Part shown: in pieces, positions 48,454 through 57,203 of the stretch
How positions within the stretch are numbered: the stretch's first letter is position 1
How the letters are laid out: every line of letters starts with the position of its first letter
Assembly (NCBI GenBank): GCA_027532905.1
Contig: JAPZUA010000004.1
Span: 152,001-216,000 of the forward strand
From: Magnetospirillum sp.
Lineage (GTDB): Bacteria > Pseudomonadota > Alphaproteobacteria > CACIAM-22H2
Direction of reading: 5' to 3'
DNA length: 64,000 bases
Notes under the pieces: generated by a model
Told to the model about the DNA's origin: nothing
The model's input: only the letters and a program-made list of their open reading frames with translations
Database searches by the model: none
Translations under genes and position numbers: made by a program

Positions 48454-49890
48454 CTAAGCCGCCGCCTTCAGCGTTTGGAAAGCGGCAAGCGCGCGGGCGC
48501 GCGCTTTGGCGTGATCGACGATCGGCAGCGGATAGTCGGTGCCGAGACGCAGGCACGCTTTCGTCAGCACGGAAGCGGGCGCCTCCCAGGGTGCGAACAA
48601 ATATTCGGTCGGCAGCTCGGCGAGTTCGGGCACGAAGCGGCGGGTGTAAGCGCCATCGGGATCGAACTTGGCACCCTGCAGGATCGGATTGAAGATCCGG
48701 AAATAGGGCGCGGCATCCGCCCCGCAGCCCGCGACCCACTGCCAGCTTGCCGCATTGTTGGCGAGGTCGGCATCGACAAGCGTGTCCCAGAACCACGCCT
48801 CGCCCTGCTGCCAGGGCAGCAGCAGATGCTTGACCAGGAACGAAGCCACGATCATGCGCACGCGATTATGCATCCAGCCGGTCTGCCACAGCTCGCGCAT
48901 GCCGGCATCGACGATCGGATAGCCCGTCTGGCCGCGTTGCCAAGCACGCAGCTTCGCCGCGTCGTCAGCCCAGGGAAAGAGGCGAAAATCGGCGCGCAAC
49001 GGCGCTTCCGGCAGATCGGCATGCTGGAACAGCAGATGGTGCGCGAATTCGCGCCAGCCGAGTTCGGACAGGAACGTGTCCGCACCCGCCGTACCGCCAG
49101 CCGCGGCTTGGGCGGCATGGAAACATTGGCGCGGCCCGATCTCGCCGAAATGCAGATGTGCGGACAGGCGCGACGTGGCTTCGAGATCGGGGCGGTTGCG
49201 GTCTTGTTTGTAGCCCGCGACGGCGTGGGCCAAAAACCGCTTGAGCCTTGCACTGGCCCCTGCTTCGCCGGGCTGCCACAGATCCTGCCAGCCGGCAGCC
49301 CAATCGGGTTTGCGCGGCGTGAGGTTCCAGGCCGCAAGCGCGTCCGATATCGGCCACGCGGATGGGGCCGCGAGTTTCTTCGGGGCAGGCATGGGAAGCG
49401 GGGGTGCATCTCCCGCCATGCATGTTTTCCAGAATTGCGTGAATACGCGATAGGGCCCGCCGCTTTTGTTGCGGATCGTCAAAGGCTCGAACAGCAGGCT
49501 TGCGTTGAAGCTTTTGGCGGCAACGTTGCCTGCTTCGAACGACGCCTTGATCGCAGAGTCGCGCGCGATCGCGGCGGGCTCGTAGCGCCGGTTCCAATAA
49601 ACGCCCTGCGCCCCCGTCTCGGCGACAAGTGCTTCGAGCACAACTTGGGCCGCACCGGCGCGCAGGATCAAGCGGCTGCCGATTTTGGCAAGCGAAGCAC
49701 CGAGCGAGGCCAGCGAATGATGCAGCCACCAATCCGACGCAGCCCCCGGCGCCCAAGCGCCCTCGCCGCCAATGTCGCGGATATAGACGCAAATGACGGG
49801 CGCCCCGGTCGCCGCCGCAGCAGCGAGGGCCGGATTGTCGGTCAGGCGCAGATCCTGACGAAACCAAACGAGTATCGGCGCCGCTGACAT
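48454..49890 (-). CDS. phrB: Cryptochrome/deoxyribodipyrimidine photolyase
   Basis: Light-driven repair of cyclobutane pyrimidine dimers. The 478-aa product has the N-terminal alpha/beta antenna domain (ILVWFRQDLRLTDNPALAAA) and the FAD-binding C-terminal domain with SRLSAHLHFGEIGPRQC, FLSELGWREFAHHLLF, WQTGWMHNRVRMIVASFLVKH and NAASWQWVAGCGADAAPYFR. The last motifs are typical of class I photolyases. It is the first gene of a six-gene operon and is preceded by an ECF-like promoter, which suggests co-induction by light or singlet oxygen. Confidence 0.95.
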   Translation of the reverse strand: MSAAPILVWFRQDLRLTDNPALAAAAATGAPVICVYIRDIGGEGAWAPGAASDWWLHHSLASLGASLAKIGSRLILRAGAAQVVLEALVAETGAQGVYWNRRYEPAAIARDSAIKASFEAGNVAAKSFNASLLFEPLTIRNKSGGPYRVFTQFWKTCMAGDAPPLPMPAPKKLAAPSAWPISDALAAWNLTPRKPDWAAGWQDLWQPGEAGASARLKRFLAHAVAGYKQDRNRPDLEATSRLSAHLHFGEIGPRQCFHAAQAAAGGTAGADTFLSELGWREFAHHLLFQHADLPEAPLRADFRLFPWADDAAKLRAWQRGQTGYPIVDAGMRELWQTGWMHNRVRMIVASFLVKHLLLPWQQGEAWFWDTLVDADLANNAASWQWVAGCGADAAPYFRIFNPILQGAKFDPDGAYTRRFVPELAELPTEYLFAPWEAPASVLTKACLRLGTDYPLPIVDHAKARARALAAFQTLKAAA

Positions 49891-49933
49891 TGTTTTTCGG
49901 GAAAGACCGTTTGTTTGAAGTGGCTTCGAGGGG

Positions 49934-49961
49934 TTTACGCTTCCCGCCCCATCATGGATCA
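49934..49961 (-). promoter_or_regulatory. ECF-sigma-like promoter of the photolyase operon
   Basis: On the minus strand TGATCC (49961-49956) lies 16 bp before CGTAAA (49939-49934), leaving a leader of about 40 nt to the phrB ATG. TGATCC is the -35 used by the RpoE/ChrR singlet-oxygen sigma factors of Rhodobacter and Caulobacter. The -35 overlaps the 3' end of the PdeM-like gene. Confidence 0.6.
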
Positions 49962-50681
49962 CCGATTGGACTTTTTGGCGGTATCCGGGTGCGCCGCAAA
50001 GGGAAGCAAACGCTCCCGACCGAACAAATGCAGGCGTTCGCCCCCCAGCATTAGCACGCGGAAGCGCGCACGGCCGAACAGCCGTGCGATAGCGGGGTCC
50101 AGCACATCGAGCCCGCCCGCATAGGCGCCGAAGGCCGGCAGCACCATGCGCCGCCCGTCGAGCGCAAAACAGGGTGCCGCGATTCGCCCGGCTTGCGTCG
50201 AAACGGCGGCTTTGGGGTGGAAATGCCCGACGATTTCGCCCGGCGCCAAGCCGCTTGGCGCCGCGGGCTCGTGGCGCAAAGCAAGCTTGTCTTCGACGAC
50301 TTCGGACAGGACGCGCCCGCCAAAAGCAGGCGGGATCGCCGGATCGTGGTTGCCCACGACCCACACCCAATCGTGGGCGGCGACAAGGCGTTTGAGCAAC
50401 GCGGCGTCGTTCGCCGCCATGCGCGCCTCGGCGCGTATATCGTGGAACGAGTCGCCGAGGCACACGATTCGTGCGGGCGTGAATTTGCGAATGAGCCCCT
50501 GCAGCTTGGCAAGGCTCGCGGCCGAATCGTAAGGCGGCAGCAAGGTACGGCGGGCCGCGAACGCCGAACCTTTTTCGAGATGCAGATCGGCCACCACGAG
50601 CGTGCGGCGCGCGGGCCAATAGAGAGCGCCCGACGGATCGGCGAACAACGGCGTTTCTTCGAGCGTGAGGCGCGCGTGCAT
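49959..50681 (-). CDS. pdeM: Ligase-associated metallophosphoesterase PdeM
   Basis: 240-aa calcineurin-like phosphoesterase. Metal motifs: D-x-H in LVVADLHLEKG (about 30-40), GDSFHD, GNHDPAIPP, and GHFHPKAAV. This pattern and neighbourhood match the PdeM family that accompanies the Lhr-type helicase in bacterial ligase-associated DNA repair clusters. The ATG at 50681 is 10 bp after the helicase stop. The DNA ligase and exonuclease often found in the same cluster are absent here, so the module is partial at this locus. Confidence 0.9.
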   Translation of the reverse strand: MHARLTLEETPLFADPSGALYWPARRTLVVADLHLEKGSAFAARRTLLPPYDSAASLAKLQGLIRKFTPARIVCLGDSFHDIRAEARMAANDAALLKRLVAAHDWVWVVGNHDPAIPPAFGGRVLSEVVEDKLALRHEPAAPSGLAPGEIVGHFHPKAAVSTQAGRIAAPCFALDGRRMVLPAFGAYAGGLDVLDPAIARLFGRARFRVLMLGGERLHLFGRERLLPFAAHPDTAKKSNR

Positions 50682-50691
50682 TTCAAATTGC

Positions 50692-53166
50692 TCAGAACAA
50701 AGTCTGCTGCGGATCGTCGTCTTCGAAGCTCGCCTCGTCGATCAGCGCTTGGGCAGCGGCGGCATCGGCGAGCCATTCGTCGGGGGCGGAGCCTTGCACC
50801 GATTCGCGCCCCACTTCGAGCAGAATCGGCACCGCGAGCGGCGACACGCGGGCCAAGCTGCGATGCGATATGCGCCCGCGCGCGGCCTTCAGCACTTGGG
50901 CCAAGCGCACGAGATCGATCATGCCGGCATCGGCGTCGGCGCGTGCGGCTTTGAGCAATACATGGCCGGGCTGGTGCTTGCGCAATACGTCGTAGATGAG
51001 GTCGGACGAGAACGTCACCTGGCGGCCGGATTTTTCCTGGCCCGGATGGCGCCGCTCGATGAGGCCCGCAATCACCGCGACGTTGCGGAAGCTGCGTTTC
51101 AGCATCGAACTTTCGGCGAGCCATTCTTCGAGATCGTCGCCGAGCATGTCTTCGGCAAAAAGCTCGCTTGGCCGCTCGACATGTTTGGCCGACCACACTG
51201 CGATGGCGTAGTCCGACGCCACGAAGCCGATCGGCCGCAGGCCAGCGCGCGCCATGCGCCTTGTGAGCAGCATGCCCAAACTCTGGTGTGCGTTGCGGCC
51301 GGCAAAGCAGTAAGCCACCAGAAACCAGCGCCCGTCGCGCGGGAAGGTTTCGACGAGCAGCCCGGTGCGGTCCGGCATCTGGCTGCGCTTGCGCTGCAGA
51401 TGCAGCCATTCGCGTATGTCGGCGGGAAAGCCTGCCCAAGCGGGCGGATCCTGCAGCAATTCGCGCACGCGCAACGCAAGCTCGCTTGTGAAAGGCATGC
51501 GCCCGCCCGCATAGACCGGCACTTTGGGCTGCTCGGCGGAGGCGGCTTTCGAAACCTCGAGCGTGCCGTCGCGCAAACCTTCGAAGCGCAGGATCTGGCC
51601 TGCAAACGCAAACGTGTCGCCGATCTCGAGGCCGAGCGCGAAATATTCTTCGATCGAGCCCAGGCGCTTGCCGCGCTTGAACGCGACATGCAGCATCGGC
51701 TCTTCGACGATGGTGCCGATATTCATGCGATATTGGCGCACGAACAAAGGATCGGCCACGCACCAATGGCCGGTCGCGTCGCGCACCAAGCGCCGATAGC
51801 GCTCGTAGCCTGCCAGCGCGTAGCCGCCAGTCGCGACATAGTCGAGGACCGCGTCGAAATCGGCGCGCGAAAGGTCGGCATAGGGCAGCGTCGCCACGGT
51901 CTGCGCGTAGGCCGCTTCTTGATCGAACGGGCCCGCGCACGCCATGCCCAGCAGGTGCTGGGCGAGCACGTCCAACGCACCGGGCCGCTCGGGCAAGCGG
52001 TCGAGCTCGTCCGCCGCCACGGCTGCGATCGCGGCCACGCATTCGAGCATCTCGAAACGGTTGCCGGGCACAAGCAATGCACGGCTTGCGTCGTCGAGCC
52101 GATGGTTCGCCCGCCCCAGGCGCTGCAGCAGGCGCGACGCCCCCTTGGGGGCCCCCACCTGCACGACGAGATCGACATTGCCCCAATCGATGCCGAGATC
52201 GAGCGAGGACGTGGCGACGACCGCGCGCAGCTTGCCCGCCGCCATCGCCGCTTCCACGCGCCGGCGCTGCTCGGCCGCAAGGCTGCCGTGGTGCAACGCG
52301 ATCGCCAGATTGTCGTCGTTGAGCTTCCACAATTCGCGAAAACAGATCTCGGCCTGAGCGCGCGTGTTCACGAACACGATCGCGGCACGCGCGTTTTTGA
52401 GCGCCATATAGACTTCCGGCAGCGCATGCACGGCCCCGTGGCCCGACCACGGCACGCGTGCGGCCGGATTGACGATCGTGACCTGGGGCTTGGCGCCCGC
52501 TTCGCCGAGCACAATGTCGGCCGTGCTGCCAAAGCCCGCCGACAGCCAGCGTGCGAGCATCGGCGGATCGGCAACGGTCGCCGACAGGCCGACGCGCCGC
52601 GCGTTCGGCGCCAATGTCGCAAGCCGTGCCAAGCCCAGTGCAAGCAGATCGCCGCGCTTGGTGCCGGCAAGCGCATGCGCTTCGTCCACCACCACGCATT
52701 CAAGATCGCCGAATAGCGTACCCGCATCCGGATAGGAGAGCAGCAAGGCGAGCGATTCGGGCGTGGTCAGCAGAAGATGCGGCGGGTCGCTGCGCTGGCG
52801 GCGGCGCTTGGACGCAGGCGTGTCGCCGGTGCGGGTTTCGGCGCGAATCCCGAGGCCCATCTCGGCGATCGGCACTTCGAGATTGCGGTGGATGTCGACC
52901 GCGAGCGCTTTGAGCGGCGAGATGTAGAGCGTGTGCAGACGCGGGCGTGGATCGGAAGCGAGATCCACGAGGCTCGGCAGAAACCCCGCCAACGTTTTGC
53001 CAGCCCCCGTGGGGGCCACGAGCAGCACCGAACGGCCTTCGCTTGCGGCTGCCAACAACTCGGCCTGATGGCGGCGCAAACCCCAGCCGCGCGCAGCGAA
53101 CCACGCGTCGAAGGGGGCTGGCAGCGTTTGCGGGGGCACGCGTGAGCCGGGGCTGATCGGCGTCAA
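50692..53166 (-). CDS. Ligase-associated Lhr-type DEAD/DEAH helicase
   Basis: 824-aa ATP-dependent helicase (Lhr2 type). Walker A APTGAGKT (residues 51-58), motif II VVVDEAHALAGTKRG (a D-E-A-H box), a SAT-type motif in VGLSATVADP, and the second RecA domain with NTRAQAEICFRELW and LVPGNRFEMLE-type blocks, then the Lhr core winged-helix region. The TTG at 53166 overlaps the upstream stop; a GTG at 53139 is an alternative. It should act in DNA repair with the adjacent PdeM. The upstream two genes overlap it, forming one transcript. Confidence 0.92.
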   Translation of the reverse strand: MTPISPGSRVPPQTLPAPFDAWFAARGWGLRRHQAELLAAASEGRSVLLVAPTGAGKTLAGFLPSLVDLASDPRPRLHTLYISPLKALAVDIHRNLEVPIAEMGLGIRAETRTGDTPASKRRRQRSDPPHLLLTTPESLALLLSYPDAGTLFGDLECVVVDEAHALAGTKRGDLLALGLARLATLAPNARRVGLSATVADPPMLARWLSAGFGSTADIVLGEAGAKPQVTIVNPAARVPWSGHGAVHALPEVYMALKNARAAIVFVNTRAQAEICFRELWKLNDDNLAIALHHGSLAAEQRRRVEAAMAAGKLRAVVATSSLDLGIDWGNVDLVVQVGAPKGASRLLQRLGRANHRLDDASRALLVPGNRFEMLECVAAIAAVAADELDRLPERPGALDVLAQHLLGMACAGPFDQEAAYAQTVATLPYADLSRADFDAVLDYVATGGYALAGYERYRRLVRDATGHWCVADPLFVRQYRMNIGTIVEEPMLHVAFKRGKRLGSIEEYFALGLEIGDTFAFAGQILRFEGLRDGTLEVSKAASAEQPKVPVYAGGRMPFTSELALRVRELLQDPPAWAGFPADIREWLHLQRKRSQMPDRTGLLVETFPRDGRWFLVAYCFAGRNAHQSLGMLLTRRMARAGLRPIGFVASDYAIAVWSAKHVERPSELFAEDMLGDDLEEWLAESSMLKRSFRNVAVIAGLIERRHPGQEKSGRQVTFSSDLIYDVLRKHQPGHVLLKAARADADAGMIDLVRLAQVLKAARGRISHRSLARVSPLAVPILLEVGRESVQGSAPDEWLADAAAAQALIDEASFEDDDPQQTLF

Positions 53167-53552
53167 TCCCGGAAATCGACCAGCGCGTCGTCGAGATCGA
53201 GGCCGCTGCCATGTTCGCGAATGAGGAAGGCCGGCCGGTTCGAGATGATGCGCAGTTCCTTGTTGCCCGAACGCGGCAGGGGAATGCGCGCGTTTTTGCA
53301 GTAGCCGATCAGCGCCGCCGCGATCTCGGACTGCTTGAAGCTGCGCTCGACCTTGCCGCCGGAATCGCGCTCCATATGCAGCGTCATCGAGAAATCGCCC
53401 TCGTCGAACACCATGCGCGTGATCATGCCGACGGGCAGCGGCTTTTTCTGCAGCCGCACGAACGCGCCGATCGCCTGTACCATTTCGCTTTCGCGGAAAA
53501 AGATGAGCCGGTATTCGGACATGCCGTCAGGCAGAGCGGACTTCTTTTTCAT
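53163..53552 (-). CDS. Unknown protein B, second of two tandem paralogues
   Basis: 129-aa cytoplasmic protein of no recognised family. After a short basic lead it reads MSEYRLIFFRESEMV and later SFKQSEIAAALIGYCKNARI and LPRSGNKELRIISN. These blocks align with SEYRCILFPWRDI, DRETIAAALILQCKDRGV and LPLKSKKQVYLIDT of the upstream gene at 53549, so the two are diverged copies. The C-terminus is acidic (LDLDDALVDFRD). The ATG at 53552 overlaps the stop of the upstream paralogue by 4 bp, and its own stop overlaps the helicase start. Co-translation with the repair helicase suggests a shared pathway. Confidence 0.75.
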   Translation of the reverse strand: MKKKSALPDGMSEYRLIFFRESEMVQAIGAFVRLQKKPLPVGMITRMVFDEGDFSMTLHMERDSGGKVERSFKQSEIAAALIGYCKNARIPLPRSGNKELRIISNRPAFLIREHGSGLDLDDALVDFRD

Positions 53553-53914
53553 GCGACGTGCTTGACGAGTTCGAAAGCCAGAAACTCTTCGGTTTCGGGT
53601 CCGGCGATGTGCACCATCAGCGCCAGCCGCGTGTCGATCAGATAGACCTGCTTTTTGGATTTGAGCGGCAGGCGCACGCCGCGATCCTTGCACTGCAAGA
53701 TCAGCGCTGCGGCGATGGTTTCGCGGTCGAAGCGGAAAATCTGCGGCCGCGGCGCTTCCTCGTAGGTCAGTTCGATGTCGATCTTTTTGGGGTCGACGAC
53801 GAACGCGTCGGGGTCGCGCACCGGAACGGCCACGCCGCGCCGACGCTGGAACCCGACCAGCGCTTCGCGGATGTCCCGCCAAGGGAACAGGATGCACCGG
53901 TACTCGCTGGCCAT
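53549..53914 (-). CDS. Unknown protein A, first of two tandem paralogues
   Basis: 121-aa cytoplasmic protein without a recognised family. An alpha/beta pattern is visible: ASEYRCILFPWRDIREALVG, a strand pair around VPVRDPDAFVVDPKKIDIEL, the core helix DRETIAAALILQCKDRG, and KSKKQVYLIDTRLALMVHIA. It aligns over its full length with the downstream protein at 53163-53552 (about a quarter of positions identical by eye). It is the first gene of the run protein A - protein B - helicase - pdeM. The start at 53914 is an ATG about 90 bp from the convergent end of the RND operon. Confidence 0.7.
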   Translation of the reverse strand: MASEYRCILFPWRDIREALVGFQRRRGVAVPVRDPDAFVVDPKKIDIELTYEEAPRPQIFRFDRETIAAALILQCKDRGVRLPLKSKKQVYLIDTRLALMVHIAGPETEEFLAFELVKHVA

Positions 53915-54001
53915 ACGGGCGTAATCGGCTCAAGGCAGTTGTGGACAATCACCTTCGATAGCCCATCGCGCTTGGCCGCGCAATCACGGTGCTGAAAACC
54001 G

Positions 54002-57000
54002 TCATTTTTGCGGGGCGGCGGCTGCAATTGCCTTTCGTTTCCGCGACATGCTGCGGACCACGACGTAGAAAACCGGCGTCAGGAACAAGCCGAAGATCGT
54101 GACGCCGAGCATGCCCGCGAACACGGCCGTGCCCAGCGACTGGCGCATTTCCGCACCCGGCCCGGTTGCCGTAACAAGCGGAACCACGCCCAGGATGAAG
54201 GCGAACGCCGTCATCAATATGGGCCGCAGCCGCAGGCGGCACGCCTCGACCACGGCTTCGACCGCGTCTTTGCCTTCGTTTTCGATCTGGCGCGCGAACT
54301 CGACGATCAGAATCGCGTTTTTCGCCGCCAAGCCCACCAACACGATGAGACCCACCTGCACGAGGATGTTGTTGTCGAGCCCGCGGATCATCACGCCCGC
54401 CAAGGCCGACAGCACGCTCATCGGCACGATCAGCACGATCGCGAACGGCATGCCCCAACTCTCGTACTGCGCGGCGAGGGCCAGGAACACGAACACGACG
54501 GCGAGAATGAAGATATACGTCGCCGTATTGCCGGTGAGCTTCTCCTGATAGGCAAGCTCGGTCCATTCGAGGCCAATACCGGCGGGCAGCGTTTCGCCCG
54601 CCACTTTCTCGATGAGCGCGATGGCCTGGCTCGAGGTGACGCCGGGACCGGCCGCCGCCTGGATCGGGATCGACACGAACGCATTGTAGCGCTGCACGAG
54701 GTCGGCCCCGGTCGTGTCGCGAATATCGACGAGCGTGCCGAGCGGCACTAAGGCTCCCGTCGCCGAGCGCACGCGCAGGCGCGCAATGTCGTCGGTCGTG
54801 AGGCGGAACTCGCGGTCGGCCTGGGCGCGCACCTGGTAAACGCGGCCGAACGCGTTGAAGTCGTTGACGTAAGCCGTACCCAGATTGAACTGCAGCGTCT
54901 CGAAGATGTTGCCGATCGGCACGTTCAGGATCTGCGCCTTGGTGCGGTCGATATCGAGATAGATCTGCGGCGTGCTGGCCGAGAAAGAGGTGAACACGCC
55001 GACGAGGCCCGGCGTCTGGCGCAATTGCCCGATGAGCTGGTTGGCCGCCCCCAGCACGCGCACGACGTCGTTGCCGGTGCGGTCCTGCAGCTGCAGCTTG
55101 ACGCCGCCTAGCGAGCCAATACCTGGCACCGAGGGCGGTGCAATCGCGATGATGAAGGCTTCTTGGATCTGCTGCATGCGCCCGAAGATCTGGCCGACGA
55201 TCGCGTCCGAACTGAGGCCTGCCGGGATGCGATCGGCGAACGGTGTGAAGCCAGTGAAGATCACGGCCGCATTGGGCGCGTTCGTGAAGGTCGCCCCGGA
55301 GAAGCCTGCGAACGCCACCGCGTCTTTGACGCCCGGGGTCTGCTGCAGAATGCCCATCGCGCGTTTGACGACGGCGTCCGTGCGCTCGAGCGAAGCGCCG
55401 TCGGGCAGCTGGATCGCCACGATCGCGTAGCCGCGGTCGAGCGGCGGGATGAAGCCCGTGGGCACGGCCGAGCCGATCCACACCGTGGCCCCGCCGAGAC
55501 CGGCATAGATCAGAAGCATCAGCGCCTTGCGCCGCACGAGGACGCCCGAAAGCGCTGCGTAGCTGTGGCCCATCTTGTCGAAGCCGCGATTGAAGATCGA
55601 AGCAAAGCCGCTGCCGAGCCGCGCGATCGGATTCTTGGGCTTGTGGTGCGGATCGTGCGGCTTCAGGAGGATCGCCGCAAGGGCCGGCGACAACGTCAGC
55701 GAGTTGAAGGCCGACAGCACGGTCGCAACCGCGATCGTCGCGGCGAACTGACGGTAGAACTGGCCCTGTAGGCCGGGCACGAACGCCGACGGGATGAAGA
55801 CCGCGCACAGCACGATCGAAATCGCGATCACGGCGGTTCCCACCTCGTCCATGGTTTCGTGCGCGGCGTCGCGCGGGCTCATGCCGTTGGCGATGTTGCG
55901 CTCGACGTTTTCGACGACGACGATCGCATCGTCGACCACGATGCCGATCGCAAGCACCATGCCGAACAGCGTGAGCACATTGAGCGAAAAGCCGAATTCG
56001 AGCAGCACCACGAAGGTGCCGATCAGCGACACCGGGATCGCCAGAATGGGAATGAGGGCGGCCCGCCAGCTCTGCAGGAACACGAGCACCACGAGCGCCA
56101 CGAGCACGATGGCCTCGATCAGCGTCGTGTAGACCGCCGAAATCGACTCTTGGATGAATTCGGTCGGGTTGTAGACGACCTGGTGCTCGACGCCGATCGG
56201 GAAGTCGCGCTGCAACTCGATCATGCGCGCGCGGATCGCGTTGGCGGTGGCAAGCGCGTTCGAGCCCGGGCGCTGGAAGATCGCGAGCGCCACCGCGGGC
56301 TTGCCGTTCAGATACGAGTTGGTCACGTAGTCTTTGGCGCCGAGTTCGAGGCGGGCCACGTCGCCCACGCGCACGAGGCGGCCGTCGCCCGAATTGCGCA
56401 CGATCACGTCGCGGAACTGGCGCAGATCTTCAAAACGGCCTTGCGTGGTGACCGCGATCTGGAACGCCGTGTTGGCGTCGGCCGGCGGCGTGCCGAGCGA
56501 ACCGCCGGAGACCTGCACGTTCTGCTCGCGGAGTGCGCGCACCACGTCGCCCGCCGACAGGCCGTAGCCCGCGAGCTTGTCGGGATCCATCCAGATGCGC
56601 ACGGCGTATTCGCGCGCGCCGAACACGATGAGATCGCCCACGCCCTCGATGCGCAAAAGCTGGTCGCGCACGCGCAGCAGCGCGTAGTTCGAGATGTAGA
56701 GCTGGTCGTAGCTTTCGTCGGGCGAAAGCATGTGCACGACCATCATGAGGTTGGGCGAGCTTTTCTGCGTCGTGATGCCGAGGCGGCGCACTTCTTCGGG
56801 CAAACGCGGGGTCGCGATCGCCACGCGGTTCTGCACGAGCACGCTTGCCTGGTCGAGATTGGTGCCGGCCTTGAAGGTGATGGTGAGCGCCATCGAACCG
56901 TCGGCGGTGGCGTAGGACGACATGTAGATCATGTCTTCCACGCCGTTGATTTCCTGCTCGAGCGGCGTTGCGACCGTGGCGGCCACGGTCTGGGCGTCGG

Positions 57001-57160
57001 CACCCGGATATGCGGCGCGCACCACGATTGTGGGCGGGGCGATTTCCGGATACTCGGTCACCGGCAGGGCCGTGAAGGCGACCGAGCCCAGAATGACCAT
57101 CACGATCGACAGCACCGAGGCGAAGATCGGATGGTCGACGAAAAAGTGCGTAAAGCGCAT
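54002..57160 (-). CDS. RND efflux pump, inner-membrane transporter (HAE1 type)
   Basis: 1052-aa proton-driven exporter of the AcrB/MexB type. The N-terminus FFVDHPIFASVLSIVMVILG is typical, with two large periplasmic loops and twelve membrane helices. The proton-relay Asp pair is in GIVVDDAIVVVENVERN, and the second-repeat signature is GLAAKNAILIVEFA. Substrates are probably hydrophobic drugs or solvents. It lies 43 bp after the membrane-fusion gene; no outer-membrane channel gene is adjacent, so a TolC elsewhere is needed. Confidence 0.95.
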   Translation of the reverse strand: MRFTHFFVDHPIFASVLSIVMVILGSVAFTALPVTEYPEIAPPTIVVRAAYPGADAQTVAATVATPLEQEINGVEDMIYMSSYATADGSMALTITFKAGTNLDQASVLVQNRVAIATPRLPEEVRRLGITTQKSSPNLMMVVHMLSPDESYDQLYISNYALLRVRDQLLRIEGVGDLIVFGAREYAVRIWMDPDKLAGYGLSAGDVVRALREQNVQVSGGSLGTPPADANTAFQIAVTTQGRFEDLRQFRDVIVRNSGDGRLVRVGDVARLELGAKDYVTNSYLNGKPAVALAIFQRPGSNALATANAIRARMIELQRDFPIGVEHQVVYNPTEFIQESISAVYTTLIEAIVLVALVVLVFLQSWRAALIPILAIPVSLIGTFVVLLEFGFSLNVLTLFGMVLAIGIVVDDAIVVVENVERNIANGMSPRDAAHETMDEVGTAVIAISIVLCAVFIPSAFVPGLQGQFYRQFAATIAVATVLSAFNSLTLSPALAAILLKPHDPHHKPKNPIARLGSGFASIFNRGFDKMGHSYAALSGVLVRRKALMLLIYAGLGGATVWIGSAVPTGFIPPLDRGYAIVAIQLPDGASLERTDAVVKRAMGILQQTPGVKDAVAFAGFSGATFTNAPNAAVIFTGFTPFADRIPAGLSSDAIVGQIFGRMQQIQEAFIIAIAPPSVPGIGSLGGVKLQLQDRTGNDVVRVLGAANQLIGQLRQTPGLVGVFTSFSASTPQIYLDIDRTKAQILNVPIGNIFETLQFNLGTAYVNDFNAFGRVYQVRAQADREFRLTTDDIARLRVRSATGALVPLGTLVDIRDTTGADLVQRYNAFVSIPIQAAAGPGVTSSQAIALIEKVAGETLPAGIGLEWTELAYQEKLTGNTATYIFILAVVFVFLALAAQYESWGMPFAIVLIVPMSVLSALAGVMIRGLDNNILVQVGLIVLVGLAAKNAILIVEFARQIENEGKDAVEAVVEACRLRLRPILMTAFAFILGVVPLVTATGPGAEMRQSLGTAVFAGMLGVTIFGLFLTPVFYVVVRSMSRKRKAIAAAAPQK

Positions 57161-57203
57161 AGCGCGTATGTCCTTTGATGCGGGCGCTTAGCGCGCCAGA
57201 CGC

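Noticed and set aside
50665-52716. A 683-codon plus-strand open frame inside the helicase gene
   Set aside because: The minus-strand Lhr-type helicase has all motifs, so the antisense frame is a shadow.
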